Source: Ilumatobacteraceae bacterium (GTDB lineage Bacteria > Actinomycetota > Acidimicrobiia > Acidimicrobiales > Ilumatobacteraceae). Taken from it: a stretch of 14,524 bases of DNA. Shown in pieces: positions 1-7,043 of the stretch. The notes beneath the pieces were generated by a model. That model was not told the origin of the DNA, did not search any database, and saw only the letters and a program-made list of their open reading frames with translations. Both the position numbers and the translations under genes were made by a program. The stretch lies in NCBI GenBank assembly GCA_016650435.1, contig JAENVT010000385.1, positions 1 through 14,524 on the forward strand. Direction: 5' to 3'. Positions within the stretch are counted from its first letter, which is position 1, and each line of letters begins with the position of its first letter.

Positions 1-455
1 AGATGATCCTGTCCAGCGCGGGTTCGGCGTTGATGGGCATCGGTCAGGCCAGCGGCGAGAATCGCGCCGTCACGGCGGCGAAGGCAGCCATTTCCAGCCC
101 GTTGCTCGAGGCGGCAATCGATGGCGCCAGGGGCATCCTGTTGAACATCACGGGTCCGTCGGGAATGTCGTTGTTCGAGATGAACGCCGCCGCCGAGATA
201 ATCCACGGTGTCGCCCACCAGGACGCCAACATCATCTTCGGCACGGTCATCGACGACGAGCTTGGCGACGAGGTGAAGGTCACCGTCATTGCAGCCGGTT
301 TCGATCGTTGGGACAGCGGCGCCACCGCTGCACGACCGGGCGGCAAGTCCACCGACAAGCCCACCGCGTCGCTGAAGGATCTCTTCGCCGAGCAGCCTGC
401 TGATCCGCTCGACGACCCCGACGACGATTTCGATGTGCCCTCATTCCTGAAGTGA
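1..455 (+). CDS. ftsZ: Cell division protein FtsZ, C-terminal part (5' end outside window)
   Basis: This is the last 150 or so residues of FtsZ, the tubulin-like GTPase that forms the division ring on the inner face of the membrane. The reading frame is open to the window edge, so the GTP-binding half lies upstream. The visible part starts about where the T7 loop ends (SAGSALMGIGQASGE) and continues through the C-terminal subdomain (ANIIFGTVIDDELGDEV, then VTVIAAGFDRW). A Pro/Asp-rich linker of about 35 residues follows. The extreme C-terminus, DDDFDVPSFLK, matches the conserved FtsZ tail peptide that docks SepF and other ring partners. sepF lies two genes downstream, which fits. The stop TGA is at 453-455. 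The methionine at position 3 is internal and is not the start. Confidence 0.97.
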   Translation, partial: MILSSAGSALMGIGQASGENRAVTAAKAAISSPLLEAAIDGARGILLNITGPSGMSLFEMNAAAEIIHGVAHQDANIIFGTVIDDELGDEVKVTVIAAGFDRWDSGATAARPGGKSTDKPTASLKDLFAEQPADPLDDPDDDFDVPSFLK

Positions 456-472
456 CACGGTTCCTGAAGTGA
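444..472 (+). repeat. 12-base direct repeat, period 17, across the ftsZ stop and yggS start
   Basis: The 12-mer TTCCTGAAGTGA occurs at 444-455 and again at 461-472, separated by ACACG. The first copy encodes the last FtsZ residues and its stop codon. The second copy supplies the GTG used to start yggS. The two copies are out of frame with each other. It looks like a short tandem duplication of the gene junction. Confidence 0.85.
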
Positions 473-1131
473 GCGTGCTCGGCGGACTCGCCGAGCGACT
501 ACAGCAAGTCCGTCAACAGATCACCGAAGCCGGCGGTTCCGACGTCGAGATCTTGGCCGTCACCAAAGGTCATCCGGTCGAGGTCGTACAGGCTGCAGTC
601 GACGTTGGCTTGAAGGCGGTCGGGGAGAACTACGCGCAGGAGTTGGTGGCCAAGTTCGACCGCAATCCATTCGGGATTTCCGTGCATTTCATCGGGCAGT
701 TGCAGACCAACAAAGTGCGCCAGATCGTCGATCTTGTCGACGTCTACGAGACCGTGGATCGCGCCGCGCTCGTCGTCGAGCTCGCCAAACGGGCACAGGG
801 CGCACACGTGTTGGTGCAGGTCAACACGACCGACGACCCGCGAAAAGGCGGCTGCGCGCCGGAAGACGCCGACGCCTTGGTGACCCAATCGACCGAGGCC
901 GGCCTTGTCGTCGACGGGTTGATGACGGTCGGTCCCACCACGGGCGGCCCTGAGAATGCCCGCGCCGGTTTTCGCCTTGTGCGCGGCCTGTGCGACGACT
1001 TCGGATTGGCGACGTGTTCGATGGGCATGAGTGACGATTTCGTGGTCGCCGTCCAGGAGGGATCGACGCGAGTTCGGCTCGGAAGCGTCCTGTTTGGCAT
1101 GCGTCCAGCTGCGACCCCGCGAGTACGGTAA
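469..1131 (+). CDS. yggS: YggS/PLPBP family pyridoxal-phosphate-binding protein
   Basis: Member of the YggS/PROSC (PLPBP) family, single-domain alanine-racemase-fold barrels that bind pyridoxal 5'-phosphate without known enzymatic activity and help keep B6 vitamers and amino acids in balance in the cytosol. The 220 residues are close to the usual length. Family landmarks are in order: the PLP lysine in AVTKGHP (about K33), GENYAQE, VHFIGQLQTNKV, the strand LVQVNTTDDPRKGG, and near the end MGMSDDF followed by STRVRLGSVLFG, which binds the phosphate. The start is GTG 469, 13 bases after the ftsZ stop. No good ribosome binding site is visible, so translation is probably coupled to ftsZ. GTG 475 is an in-frame alternative. 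The gene commonly sits between ftsZ and sepF in Gram-positive dcw clusters, which supports the call. Confidence 0.95.
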   Translation: MSVLGGLAERLQQVRQQITEAGGSDVEILAVTKGHPVEVVQAAVDVGLKAVGENYAQELVAKFDRNPFGISVHFIGQLQTNKVRQIVDLVDVYETVDRAALVVELAKRAQGAHVLVQVNTTDDPRKGGCAPEDADALVTQSTEAGLVVDGLMTVGPTTGGPENARAGFRLVRGLCDDFGLATCSMGMSDDFVVAVQEGSTRVRLGSVLFGMRPAATPRVR

Positions 1132-1140
1132 TCTCAGGCG

Positions 1141-1146
1141 AGGAGG
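1141..1146 (+). promoter_or_regulatory. Ribosome binding site deciding the sepF start
   Basis: A perfect AGGAGG lies seven bases upstream of ATG 1154, just after the yggS stop (1129-1131). It selects ATG 1154 over in-frame starts further upstream that would overlap yggS. A TAATCT at 1129-1134 could serve as a -10 box for sepF alone, but no matching -35 is seen. Confidence 0.8.
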
Positions 1147-1153
1147 ACCAAGG

Positions 1154-1726
1154 ATGCCGATCTGGAGAAACGCAATGGATTGGTTGGGACTGGGGCCCGA
1201 CGATGCGTACGACGATTACGACACTGCCCAGGAGCCGGAACGTCCTTCGCGTTCGCCGCGACACCCGCGCGACGAGCCGGCGCCGCGGGGTCAGCGTGGA
1301 TACCAGGCCAGCGACTACGAGGCCGACGGCACGGTTCGAACCATGCCGGCGCGTCCCAGCTATCCGACGCGAGACGCCGACCTGACGGGCCGTCGTCCTG
1401 TGCCGGCAACCGACGATTCCAACGTGCAGCCTCGCCCGATCAACACCCAACGGCCGGCGCCATCCAACTCGGCCGATCCCTACACCGTGCGTCCACGACG
1501 TTTCGATTCCGCTCAAGAAGTCGCCGACAAGTTCAAAGAGGGTCAGCCGGTGATCATGAACCTCGAGGCCAGCGACCGCGAAGTATCTCGACGTCTCATC
1601 GATTTCGCCAGCGGGCTGTGCTACGGCCTCAATGGCACGATGGAGAAAGTTGCCACGGGCGTGTACCTGCTCAAGCCGATACCGCCCCGCAAAGGCGGAC
1701 ATGACAGCGGCGAGTTCGAGAGCTGA
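1154..1726 (+). CDS. sepF: Cell division protein SepF
   Basis: SepF anchors FtsZ filaments to the membrane and is the main FtsZ membrane tether in actinobacteria that lack FtsA. The 190-residue protein starts with a short amphipathic segment (MPIWRNAMDWLGLG) expected to insert into the membrane. An acidic, tyrosine-rich stretch (DDAYDDYD) follows, then an unstructured linker rich in Pro, Arg and Asp to about residue 110. The C-terminal SepF core begins around RRFDSAQEVADKFKEG and includes PVIMNLEASDREVSRRL and IDFASGLCYGLNGTMEKV, typical of the domain that dimerises and binds the FtsZ tail. ATG 1154 is chosen because of the perfect AGGAGG. In-frame extension upstream gives no SepF-like sequence. 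No yggT gene follows, unlike in Mycobacterium or Streptomyces. Confidence 0.96.
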   Translation: MPIWRNAMDWLGLGPDDAYDDYDTAQEPERPSRSPRHPRDEPAPRGQRGYQASDYEADGTVRTMPARPSYPTRDADLTGRRPVPATDDSNVQPRPINTQRPAPSNSADPYTVRPRRFDSAQEVADKFKEGQPVIMNLEASDREVSRRLIDFASGLCYGLNGTMEKVATGVYLLKPIPPRKGGHDSGEFES

Positions 1727-1754
1727 GTGTCCACTGCGGCGCGCTCGTCAGGCG

Positions 1755-1760
1755 TAACAT
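1755..1760 (+). promoter_or_regulatory. Candidate -10 box for divIVA, leaderless spacing
   Basis: TAACAT lies exactly six bases before ATG 1767, so transcription would start at or next to the A of the start codon. No Shine-Dalgarno sequence is present before the ATG, which fits a leaderless mRNA, common in actinobacteria. No clear -35 is seen. The same hexamer occurs upstream of ileS at 2776-2781. Confidence 0.5.
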
Positions 1761-1766
1761 CTGAGA

Positions 1767-2747
1767 ATGGACTTCAGCCCGCAGACCGTTCGCAGTGCCG
1801 GTTTCAAGACAGTCAAAAAGGGATACGACCCGTCTGAGGTTGACGACTTCAAAGAGAAGGTCGCGGCGGCGATCGAGACCGCCCAGAATCAGGCCACTGC
1901 AATGGAGGCCCGGGCGCGCGCCGCGGTTGCCAAGCTGCAAGAGGTATCGCAACAGGTCAGCAGTGGCGGCCCGTCGGGCGCGTCACTCGCGGCCAGCGAC
2001 CAAGACGCAGAAACGATCAGCCGCACCATGCTGTTGGCCCAGCGAACCGCCGACAACACTGTCGCCCAGGCCAACTCCGACGCCGAGACGATCACGGTGA
2101 AGGCCCGCGTCGACGCCACGACTGTTATCGACAATGCCAGGTCGATGGCCGACAAGTTGCTCGACGAAGCCCGCATCGAAGCCCGCCGGTCGGCCGAGTC
2201 CGAGCGCATCAAGGCCGAGAACGAGGTGCAGGCGTTGCTCGCCCGCCGCGACTTCCTGCTCTCCGATGTCGATCATCTCGAGCATCACCTCGGCGCGCAG
2301 CGTGAGCGCCTTCGCGACGCCGCAGTATCACTGCAGGATCTCATCGAGCGCGTCCCCGGCGGCCTCGGCGAGATGCGGCGCCCGCTGCTGTCGGCGTCTG
2401 CGGAGTCGCTGCTGTCGGCATCTGTACGCCCGACAGAGCCATCGTCGCCGGTCGGTGCGCCGACCGCCGCTGTCGAGCAACACGACGACGTCGACGATTT
2501 TGCCGACGACGCGACGGCCGCCTACGACATGTCGCGCGACGATGAATCTGAATCCGAGAAGTACGAGTTTCCGTCGCTGATGGACGCAACTCCTTCGCAG
2601 ATGGCCGGCACTGATTCCAACGCTGACGACGACAACGTCGTGATGCGGCTCGATCTCGGCTCGCTCGATGTCGACGCAGCAACGCGACCCAGTTGGTCGC
2701 AGGCCGGCGATGATCCCTTGATCAGCGGCAGCGACGAACTGCAGTAA
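1767..2747 (+). CDS. divIVA: DivIVA-domain polar growth/septum-site protein (Wag31-like)
   Basis: DivIVA (Wag31 in mycobacteria) is a coiled-coil scaffold that binds curved membrane at poles and septa and directs cell-wall synthesis in actinobacteria. The N-terminal domain is clear: MDFSPQTVRSAGF, then KKGYDPSEVDDFKEKV, the membrane-targeting part of the family. A first coiled coil (about residues 25-60) and a Ser/Gly/Gln-rich linker follow. A long second coiled coil (about 85-200) contains alternating Ala, Glu and Arg and ends near DVDHLEHHLGAQRERL. The remaining 125 or so residues are a low-complexity acidic tail (many Asp, Glu, Ser) with a small internal duplication. Total length is 326 residues; Wag31 is about 260. 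The gene has its own likely leaderless promoter 40 bases after sepF. Sequence and synteny agree. Confidence 0.93.
   Translation: MDFSPQTVRSAGFKTVKKGYDPSEVDDFKEKVAAAIETAQNQATAMEARARAAVAKLQEVSQQVSSGGPSGASLAASDQDAETISRTMLLAQRTADNTVAQANSDAETITVKARVDATTVIDNARSMADKLLDEARIEARRSAESERIKAENEVQALLARRDFLLSDVDHLEHHLGAQRERLRDAAVSLQDLIERVPGGLGEMRRPLLSASAESLLSASVRPTEPSSPVGAPTAAVEQHDDVDDFADDATAAYDMSRDDESESEKYEFPSLMDATPSQMAGTDSNADDDNVVMRLDLGSLDVDAATRPSWSQAGDDPLISGSDELQ
2384..2424 (+). repeat. Short tandem duplication within divIVA (period 24)
   Basis: A 17-base unit beginning GCTGCTGTCGGC occurs at 2384-2400 and 2408-2424 with one mismatch, in frame. It encodes LLSASAESLLSAS in the linker between the second coiled coil and the acidic tail. 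It keeps the frame and probably has little effect. Confidence 0.7.
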
Positions 2748-2775
2748 TCCACTGCCTGTCGATCAGCCCGACATG

Positions 2776-2781
2776 TAACAT
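2776..2781 (+). promoter_or_regulatory. Candidate -10 box for the T-box/ileS transcript
   Basis: TAACAT with TG directly upstream (2774-2775) lies 28 bases after the divIVA stop. Transcription would begin near 2787-2789 and leave about 64 nt before the putative Stem II of the T-box. No convincing -35 is visible. The hexamer is the same as that before divIVA. Confidence 0.4.
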
Positions 2782-2787
2782 TGCAAG

Positions 2788-2983
2788 TGACGTTGACGAG
2801 GCAATCACCTCCGAGTCTTCGGAAGAACAGCCACCAGCCCCACAGCCGGCCGGCCCAGTAGAACCGAACGGGTCCAGCCCGATATCGCTGGCGAAACCGA
2901 GGGGTTGCCGTCTGCGGGCGGCAGCAAACAGGGTGGGATCGCGAGCACACCGCTCGTCCCTGTGCAACACGAATTCACAGGAG
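2788..2983 (+). promoter_or_regulatory. T-box riboswitch, translational type, upstream of ileS
   Basis: This leader should sense uncharged tRNA-Ile and release the ileS ribosome binding site. Its parts can be read directly. A Stem II-like hairpin pairs GGCCC 2852-2856 with GGGTC 2870-2874 and holds the AGTA/GAA S-turn bases. A small helix pairs 2874-2878 with 2887-2891. Stem III pairs 2904-2912 with 2917-2925 (nine pairs, loop TGCG). After AAA comes the antisequestrator: helix A1 CAGGG 2929-2933 with CCCTG 2958-2962, the seven-base T-box bulge TGGGATC 2934-2940, and helix A2 2941-2946 with 2952-2957. The competing sequestrator pairs CCTGTG 2959-2964 with CACAGG 2976-2981. That covers part of the AGGAG site at 2979-2983 and excludes helix A1. 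There is no run of T, so control is at translation. An ATC followed by A at 2804-2806 is the best specifier candidate, but Stem I is not resolved and the 5' end is approximate. The short space fits the ultrashort Stem I class known from actinobacterial ileS leaders. Confidence 0.88.
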
Positions 2984-2990
2984 CCCGCAG

Positions 2991-5900
2991 ATGTACCCCG
3001 AAGTCGACCCGCAACCCTCATTTCCCGACATCGAGACAAAGATCTTGGCGTCGTGGGCAGAACGCCACACGTTTGAGGAGTCGATCGCCCGGCGCGCCGA
3101 CGCCGATGAGTACGTCTTCTACGACGGTCCTCCATTTGCCAACGGCTTGCCTCACTACGGCCATCTGCTGACCGGCTTCGTCAAAGACGCCGTGCCCCGC
3201 TATCAAACGATGCGCGGCCGCCGCGTCGAGCGCCGCTTCGGTTGGGACTGCCACGGCCTGCCCGCCGAGGTCGTCGTCGAGAAGGAACTGGGCATCAGCG
3301 GGCACCCGGCGATCGCCAAGTTCGGCATCGACAAGTTCAACGAAGCGTGCAGAACCAGCGTGCTGCGCTTCACCGGCGAGTGGCAGCGATACGTCACTCG
3401 CCAGGCCCGCTGGGTCGATTTCGACAACGACTACAAAACCCTCGACCTCACGTACATGGAGAGTGTTATGTGGGCGTTCAAGACCCTGTGGGACAAGGGT
3501 TTGATCTACGAAGGTTTCAAGGTCTTGGCCTATTGCTGGCGGTGTGAGACGCCACTGAGCAACACCGAGACGCGCATGGACGACGTCTATCGCGATCGTC
3601 AGGACCCGGCCTTGACCGTGCAGTTCCAGCTCGATTCCGGCGAACGCGTCCTGGCCTGGACGACGACGCCGTGGACATTGCCCAGCAATCTTGGGCTCGC
3701 CGTCGGGCCCGACATCGACTACGCCGTGATGGAGGAGGACGGGGTTCGCTACATCCTGGCCGAATCGCGCCGCGGGGCGTACGAGAAGGAACTGGCCAAC
3801 GCAGTGCACGTCGAGACGATCGTGGGCAGTGACCTGGTCGGACGTCACTACACGCCGCTGTTCCCGTTCTTTGCCGATACACCCAACGCGTTCCGGGTGC
3901 TCGCTGGCGACTTCGTGTCGACAGAAGACGGTACGGGTGTGGTGCACATGGCGCCTGGATTCGGCGAAGAGGACCAGAACCTTTCGAATGCTGCGGGGAT
4001 CCCGACCGTGTGCCCGATGGACGAGCACGGGCGCTTCACTGCCGACGTGCCGCCATGGGCCGGCGTCCATGTCTTCGACGCCAACAACGAGATCGTCAAG
4101 GACCTGAAAGCTCGCGGCATCGTCGTGCGCCACGACAGCTACCACCACTCGTATCCACATTGCTGGCGCTGCGCCGAGCCGCTGGTGTATCGGGCCATTA
4201 GCAGCTGGTTCGTGCAAGTTTCGTCGTTCAGGGATCGGATGGGGGAGCTCAACCAGCAGATCCAGTGGGTACCCGAGCACGTCAAGGAAGGCAGCTTCGG
4301 CAAGTGGCTGGCCAACGCCCGTGATTGGAGCATCAGCCGCAACCGGTTCTGGGGCTCGCCGATCCCGGTGTGGCGCAGTGATGATCCCAATTATCCACGC
4401 ATCGACGTGTACGGATCGATCGCCGATCTCGAGCGTGATTTCGGTGTGCTGGTCGACGACCTTCATCGACCGTACGTCGACAACCTCGTTCGCCCGAACC
4501 CCGATGATCCGACCGGTCGGTCGACGATGCGGCGCGTCGCCGAAGTGCTCGACTGCTGGTTCGAATCCGGCTCGATGCCGTTCGCCCAAGTGCACTACCC
4601 GTTCGAAAACGCAGGCTGGTTCGAGGATCATTACCCGGGCGATTTCATCGTCGAGTACATGGCCCAGACCCGCGGCTGGTTCTACACGTTGCACGTTTTG
4701 GCAACGGCGTTGTTCGACCGCCCGGCATTTCGCACATGCATCAGTCACGGCATCGTCCTCGGCGATGACGGCCAGAAGATGTCGAAGAGCCTCAACAACT
4801 ATCCGGATCCGATGATGGTCTTCGACACCTACGGCGCGGACGCGATGCGTTGGTACCTGTTGTCGTCTCCGATCCTGCGCGGCGGCGATCTGGCCGTGAC
4901 CGAGGCCGGCATCCGCGAAAGCGTGCGACACATCGTGCTGCCGATCTGGAACACGTATTCGTTCTTCACGATGTATGCCAACGCTTCCGGCTACACCGCT
5001 CAACGCCGCACGGAATCGTCCGACCCGCTCGACCAGTACATCCTCGGCAAGCTGCACGCGCTGGTCACCGACGTGAGGTCTTCGATGGATGCGTGCGACT
5101 TGTTCGCCGCCTGCGGCATGCTGCGAACGTTCCTCGACGCATTGACCAACTGGTACGTGCGCCGCTCGCGCGAACGGTTCTGGGCCGGCGATCCCGAGGC
5201 GCTCGATGTGCTGTGGACCGTGCTGACCACGATGTGCCAGGTTGCTGCGCCGCTGCTGCCATTGACTACCGAGGCCGTGTACCGCGGGCTGGTCGGCGAC
5301 GAAAGCAGCGTGCACCTCACCGATTGGCCGACCGGTGACGAACTGGTCGAGTCTCCGCTACTGGTTGCGGCGATGGATCGCGTTCGCGACGTGTGCAGTG
5401 CATCGTCGGCAGTACGCAAGGCGACCGGACGGCGCGTTCGCCAGCCTCTAGCGAGCTTGACAATCGCGGCGCGCGATGCCGAGTCTCTCGCGCCGTATCG
5501 CGGCATCATCGCCGACGAGGTCAATGTCAAAGAGGTCGTGCTGTCGACGGATCTCGATGCTGTCGGAGCCTTCGAGCTCACCGTCGTTCCGGGCGTGCTC
5601 GGGCCGCGCATCGGCAAGGACGTGCAGCAGGTCATCGCCGCTGTCAAGAAGGGGCAGTGGTCGCGGGACGAGAGCACCGGCGTTGTGTCGGCTGGCGGCA
5701 TCGAACTGCGTGAAGGGGAGTATTCGCTTCGACTGGTCGCCGCGGATCCGTCGCGAGCCACGACATTGCCGGCCAACACGGGTGTCGTCGTGCTCGACAT
5801 CGACCTGACTCCTGAGCTGGAGGCCGAAGGTGTTGCCCGCGATCTGGTCAGGTTGGTGCAACAAGCCCGTCGTGATGCCGGCTTGCACGTCAGCGATCGC

Positions 5901-6065
5901 ATTGTCCTGACCCTCGGCGTGCCCGACGCGATCGGCGCTCAGATCGCGCCGTTCACCGCGTTGATCACCGAGCCGACGCTGGCGGTGTCGCTGGACTTCG
6001 CGCCCGGAGAACCGAACGCCGAACTCGACGGGCAACCCGTCTTCATCGGCATCGCTAGAGCCTGA
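2991..6065 (+). CDS. ileS: Isoleucyl-tRNA synthetase (long, type 2-like)
   Basis: IleRS charges tRNA-Ile with isoleucine in the cytosol and edits mischarged valine. The 1024 residues match the long, eukaryote-like form found in actinobacteria; the E. coli enzyme is about 940. Class I signatures are intact: HYGH at 55-58 within [11 protein letters not shown], and KMSKS at 596-600. The CP1 editing domain shows [10 protein letters not shown] (224-233) and [16 protein letters not shown] (from 314). Two CWRC motifs flank the editing insert. The C-terminal anticodon-binding helices include [14 protein letters not shown]. The start ATG 2991 lies seven bases after AGGAG, the site hidden by the T-box sequestrator. 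The long-type enzymes are often less sensitive to mupirocin; that is family knowledge and was not tested here. The HxGH order is normal, not the swapped form reported for hyper-resistant enzymes. Confidence 0.97.
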   Translation: MYPEVDPQPSFPDIETKILASWAERHTFEESIARRADADEYVFYDGPPFANGLPHYGHLLTGFVKDAVPRYQTMRGRRVERRFGWDCHGLPAEVVVEKELGISGHPAIAKFGIDKFNEACRTSVLRFTGEWQRYVTRQARWVDFDNDYKTLDLTYMESVMWAFKTLWDKGLIYEGFKVLAYCWRCETPLSNTETRMDDVYRDRQDPALTVQFQLDSGERVLAWTTTPWTLPSNLGLAVGPDIDYAVMEEDGVRYILAESRRGAYEKELANAVHVETIVGSDLVGRHYTPLFPFFADTPNAFRVLAGDFVSTEDGTGVVHMAPGFGEEDQNLSNAAGIPTVCPMDEHGRFTADVPPWAGVHVFDANNEIVKDLKARGIVVRHDSYHHSYPHCWRCAEPLVYRAISSWFVQVSSFRDRMGELNQQIQWVPEHVKEGSFGKWLANARDWSISRNRFWGSPIPVWRSDDPNYPRIDVYGSIADLERDFGVLVDDLHRPYVDNLVRPNPDDPTGRSTMRRVAEVLDCWFESGSMPFAQVHYPFENAGWFEDHYPGDFIVEYMAQTRGWFYTLHVLATALFDRPAFRTCISHGIVLGDDGQKMSKSLNNYPDPMMVFDTYGADAMRWYLLSSPILRGGDLAVTEAGIRESVRHIVLPIWNTYSFFTMYANASGYTAQRRTESSDPLDQYILGKLHALVTDVRSSMDACDLFAACGMLRTFLDALTNWYVRRSRERFWAGDPEALDVLWTVLTTMCQVAAPLLPLTTEAVYRGLVGDESSVHLTDWPTGDELVESPLLVAAMDRVRDVCSASSAVRKATGRRVRQPLASLTIAARDAESLAPYRGIIADEVNVKEVVLSTDLDAVGAFELTVVPGVLGPRIGKDVQQVIAAVKKGQWSRDESTGVVSAGGIELREGEYSLRLVAADPSRATTLPANTGVVVLDIDLTPELEAEGVARDLVRLVQQARRDAGLHVSDRIVLTLGVPDAIGAQIAPFTALITEPTLAVSLDFAPGEPNAELDGQPVFIGIARA

Positions 6066-6109
6066 CGCAAACTCCACGAGGGTCCGTCCACATCCAGCTC
6101 TTACGGCGG

Positions 6110-6115
6110 TAGCAT
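6110..6115 (+). promoter_or_regulatory. Candidate -10 box for the dksA-like/lspA/rluD operon
   Basis: TAGCAT lies in the 87-base gap after ileS and would start transcription near 6122. That leaves a leader of about 30 bases containing GGAGG (6138-6142), ten bases before ATG 6153. No clear terminator for ileS is visible, so readthrough is also possible. Confidence 0.35.
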
Positions 6116-6152
6116 CGCAGCCTTCACCTGGGTCGACGGAGGTTCACCACAG

Positions 6153-7043
6153 ATGGCAACTGCCAAGAAGGCTCCCGCCACAAAGGCTCCCGCTAAGAAG
6201 GCTCCCGCTAGTAAGGCTCCCGCTAAGAAGGCCACAGCGCCCGCCAAGGCCAGCACGTCGAAGAAGGCTGCGCCCGTCAAAAAAGCTGCTGGGCCAAAGA
6301 AGGCTGCTCCAACAAAGGCCGCCGCATCGAAAAAGGCAGCGAAGGCGGCGAAACCTGCGCCCCCGAAGAAGGCCGCGCCGGTGAAGAAGGCAGCACCCGC
6401 TGCCAAGAAGCCCGCTGCGGCACCCGCAAAGAAAGCAGCGGCGCCCGCCAAGGCCAGCACGTCGAAGAAGGCCGCGCCTGCGCTTGCAAAGAAGAAGGCT
6501 GCAGCTCCCAAGCAGGCAGCACCCGCGCCTGCCAAGAAGGCCGCGCCGGCACCGGCACCCGCTCCCGCCAAGAAGGCGGTGCCTGCCAAGAAGTCGGCTT
6601 TTGCACCCGTGGTGTTCGAGATTCCGGCCGTGAAAGGCGTGACCAAAGAGGGTGTCGCGTACACCAAGGACTTCGACGTCAAGTTCCTCTCGAGCATGCG
6701 AGCGCTGCTGCTGGAAGAAAAGGCTGCGCTGCTCGGCCAAGCTGTTCGTCTCGAGGATGAAGCGAACTCGCTGATCGAAGAGCAGGAGATGGGCGATGTG
6801 CAGTTCGACGACGAAGGCGGCGAAGGCGACACAATGGTCGTCGAGCGCGAGCGCGACCTGACCCTGTCGGCGCAGGCGCGCCAAACGATCGCCGACATCG
6901 AGACCGCCCTCGGCAGGCTGACAACGGGTCGCTACGGATACTCGACCGAGTCCGGACGACCAATTCCACGTGAGCGCCTCGAAGCCATTCCGTGGGCAAC
7001 GATGCTGGTGGAGGAGAAGGTCGGCGGGATCGGCCGTCGATGA
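6153..7043 (+). CDS. DksA/TraR-like protein with histone H1-like Lys/Ala/Pro tail, zinc cysteines lost
   Basis: A 296-residue protein in two parts. Residues 1-148 are almost only Lys, Ala, Pro, Ser and Thr in KAPAK/KKAAP-type repeats, like eukaryotic histone H1 tails and mycobacterial HupB, so this part should bind DNA without sequence specificity. Residues 155-296 resemble DksA/TraR: a helical hairpin (about 175-255, with an acidic loop near 215-226) and the C-terminal YGYSTESGRPIPRERLEAIP, which lines up with the DksA zinc-finger region. All four zinc cysteines are replaced (S264, S267, L285, E288), and the protein has no cysteine at all. The usual DxxDxA tip motif is not clear either. Streptomyces has a protein of similar architecture next to lspA, described as a bifunctional histone-like DksA homologue (DdbA, from memory). 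A role in nucleoid structure or RNA polymerase control is inference. The stop overlaps the lspA start (ATGA). Confidence 0.88.
   Translation: MATAKKAPATKAPAKKAPASKAPAKKATAPAKASTSKKAAPVKKAAGPKKAAPTKAAASKKAAKAAKPAPPKKAAPVKKAAPAAKKPAAAPAKKAAAPAKASTSKKAAPALAKKKAAAPKQAAPAPAKKAAPAPAPAPAKKAVPAKKSAFAPVVFEIPAVKGVTKEGVAYTKDFDVKFLSSMRALLLEEKAALLGQAVRLEDEANSLIEEQEMGDVQFDDEGGEGDTMVVERERDLTLSAQARQTIADIETALGRLTTGRYGYSTESGRPIPRERLEAIPWATMLVEEKVGGIGRR
6168..6227 (+). repeat. Four tandem 15-base repeats encoding KAPAx
   Basis: Units begin at 6168, 6183, 6198 and 6213. Each reads AAGGCTCCCGC followed by four variable bases. They encode KAPAT, KAPAK, KAPAS and KAPAK at the start of the lysine-rich tail. Near identity at DNA level suggests recent expansion by slippage. 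Confidence 0.85.
6237..6478 (+). repeat. Pair of long in-frame direct repeats inside the lysine-rich tail
   Basis: A 32-base block starting GCGCCCGCCAAGGCC is identical at 6237-6268 and 6441-6472. With one further mismatch the match extends to 6274 and 6478. The copies lie 204 bases apart (68 codons), and both encode APAKASTSKKAAP. This points to an internal duplication that lengthened the tail. Confidence 0.8.

Noticed and set aside
444..472. Direct repeat considered as an attachment site or target-site duplication
   Set aside because: The copies flank only five bases and there is no integrase or element nearby. A simple tandem duplication explains it.
1031..1153. In-frame upstream extension of sepF into yggS
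   Set aside because: The extension translates the yggS sequence out of frame and has no SepF character. A perfect AGGAGG and the typical N-terminal amphipathic helix support ATG 1154.
2757..2773. Hairpin TGTCG/CGACA after divIVA as a terminator
   Set aside because: Only five pairs with a seven-base loop and no T run. It overlaps the probable promoter of ileS and is too weak to call.
3018..5315. A 765-codon open frame on the minus strand opposite ileS
   Set aside because: It lies wholly within ileS, which has all catalytic motifs. The antisense product is rich in His, Arg and Val with no recognisable domain. Long antisense frames are expected opposite GC-rich genes with strong third-position bias.
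6168..6478. Repeats considered as a CRISPR or mobile-element signature
   Set aside because: They are in-frame, encode a lysine-rich tail, and have no spacers of uniform length and no inverted ends.
6992..7039. Longer LspA starting at ATG 6992
   Set aside because: It would overlap the DksA-like gene by 52 bases without a ribosome binding site. The ATGA junction at 7040 is the normal coupled start.
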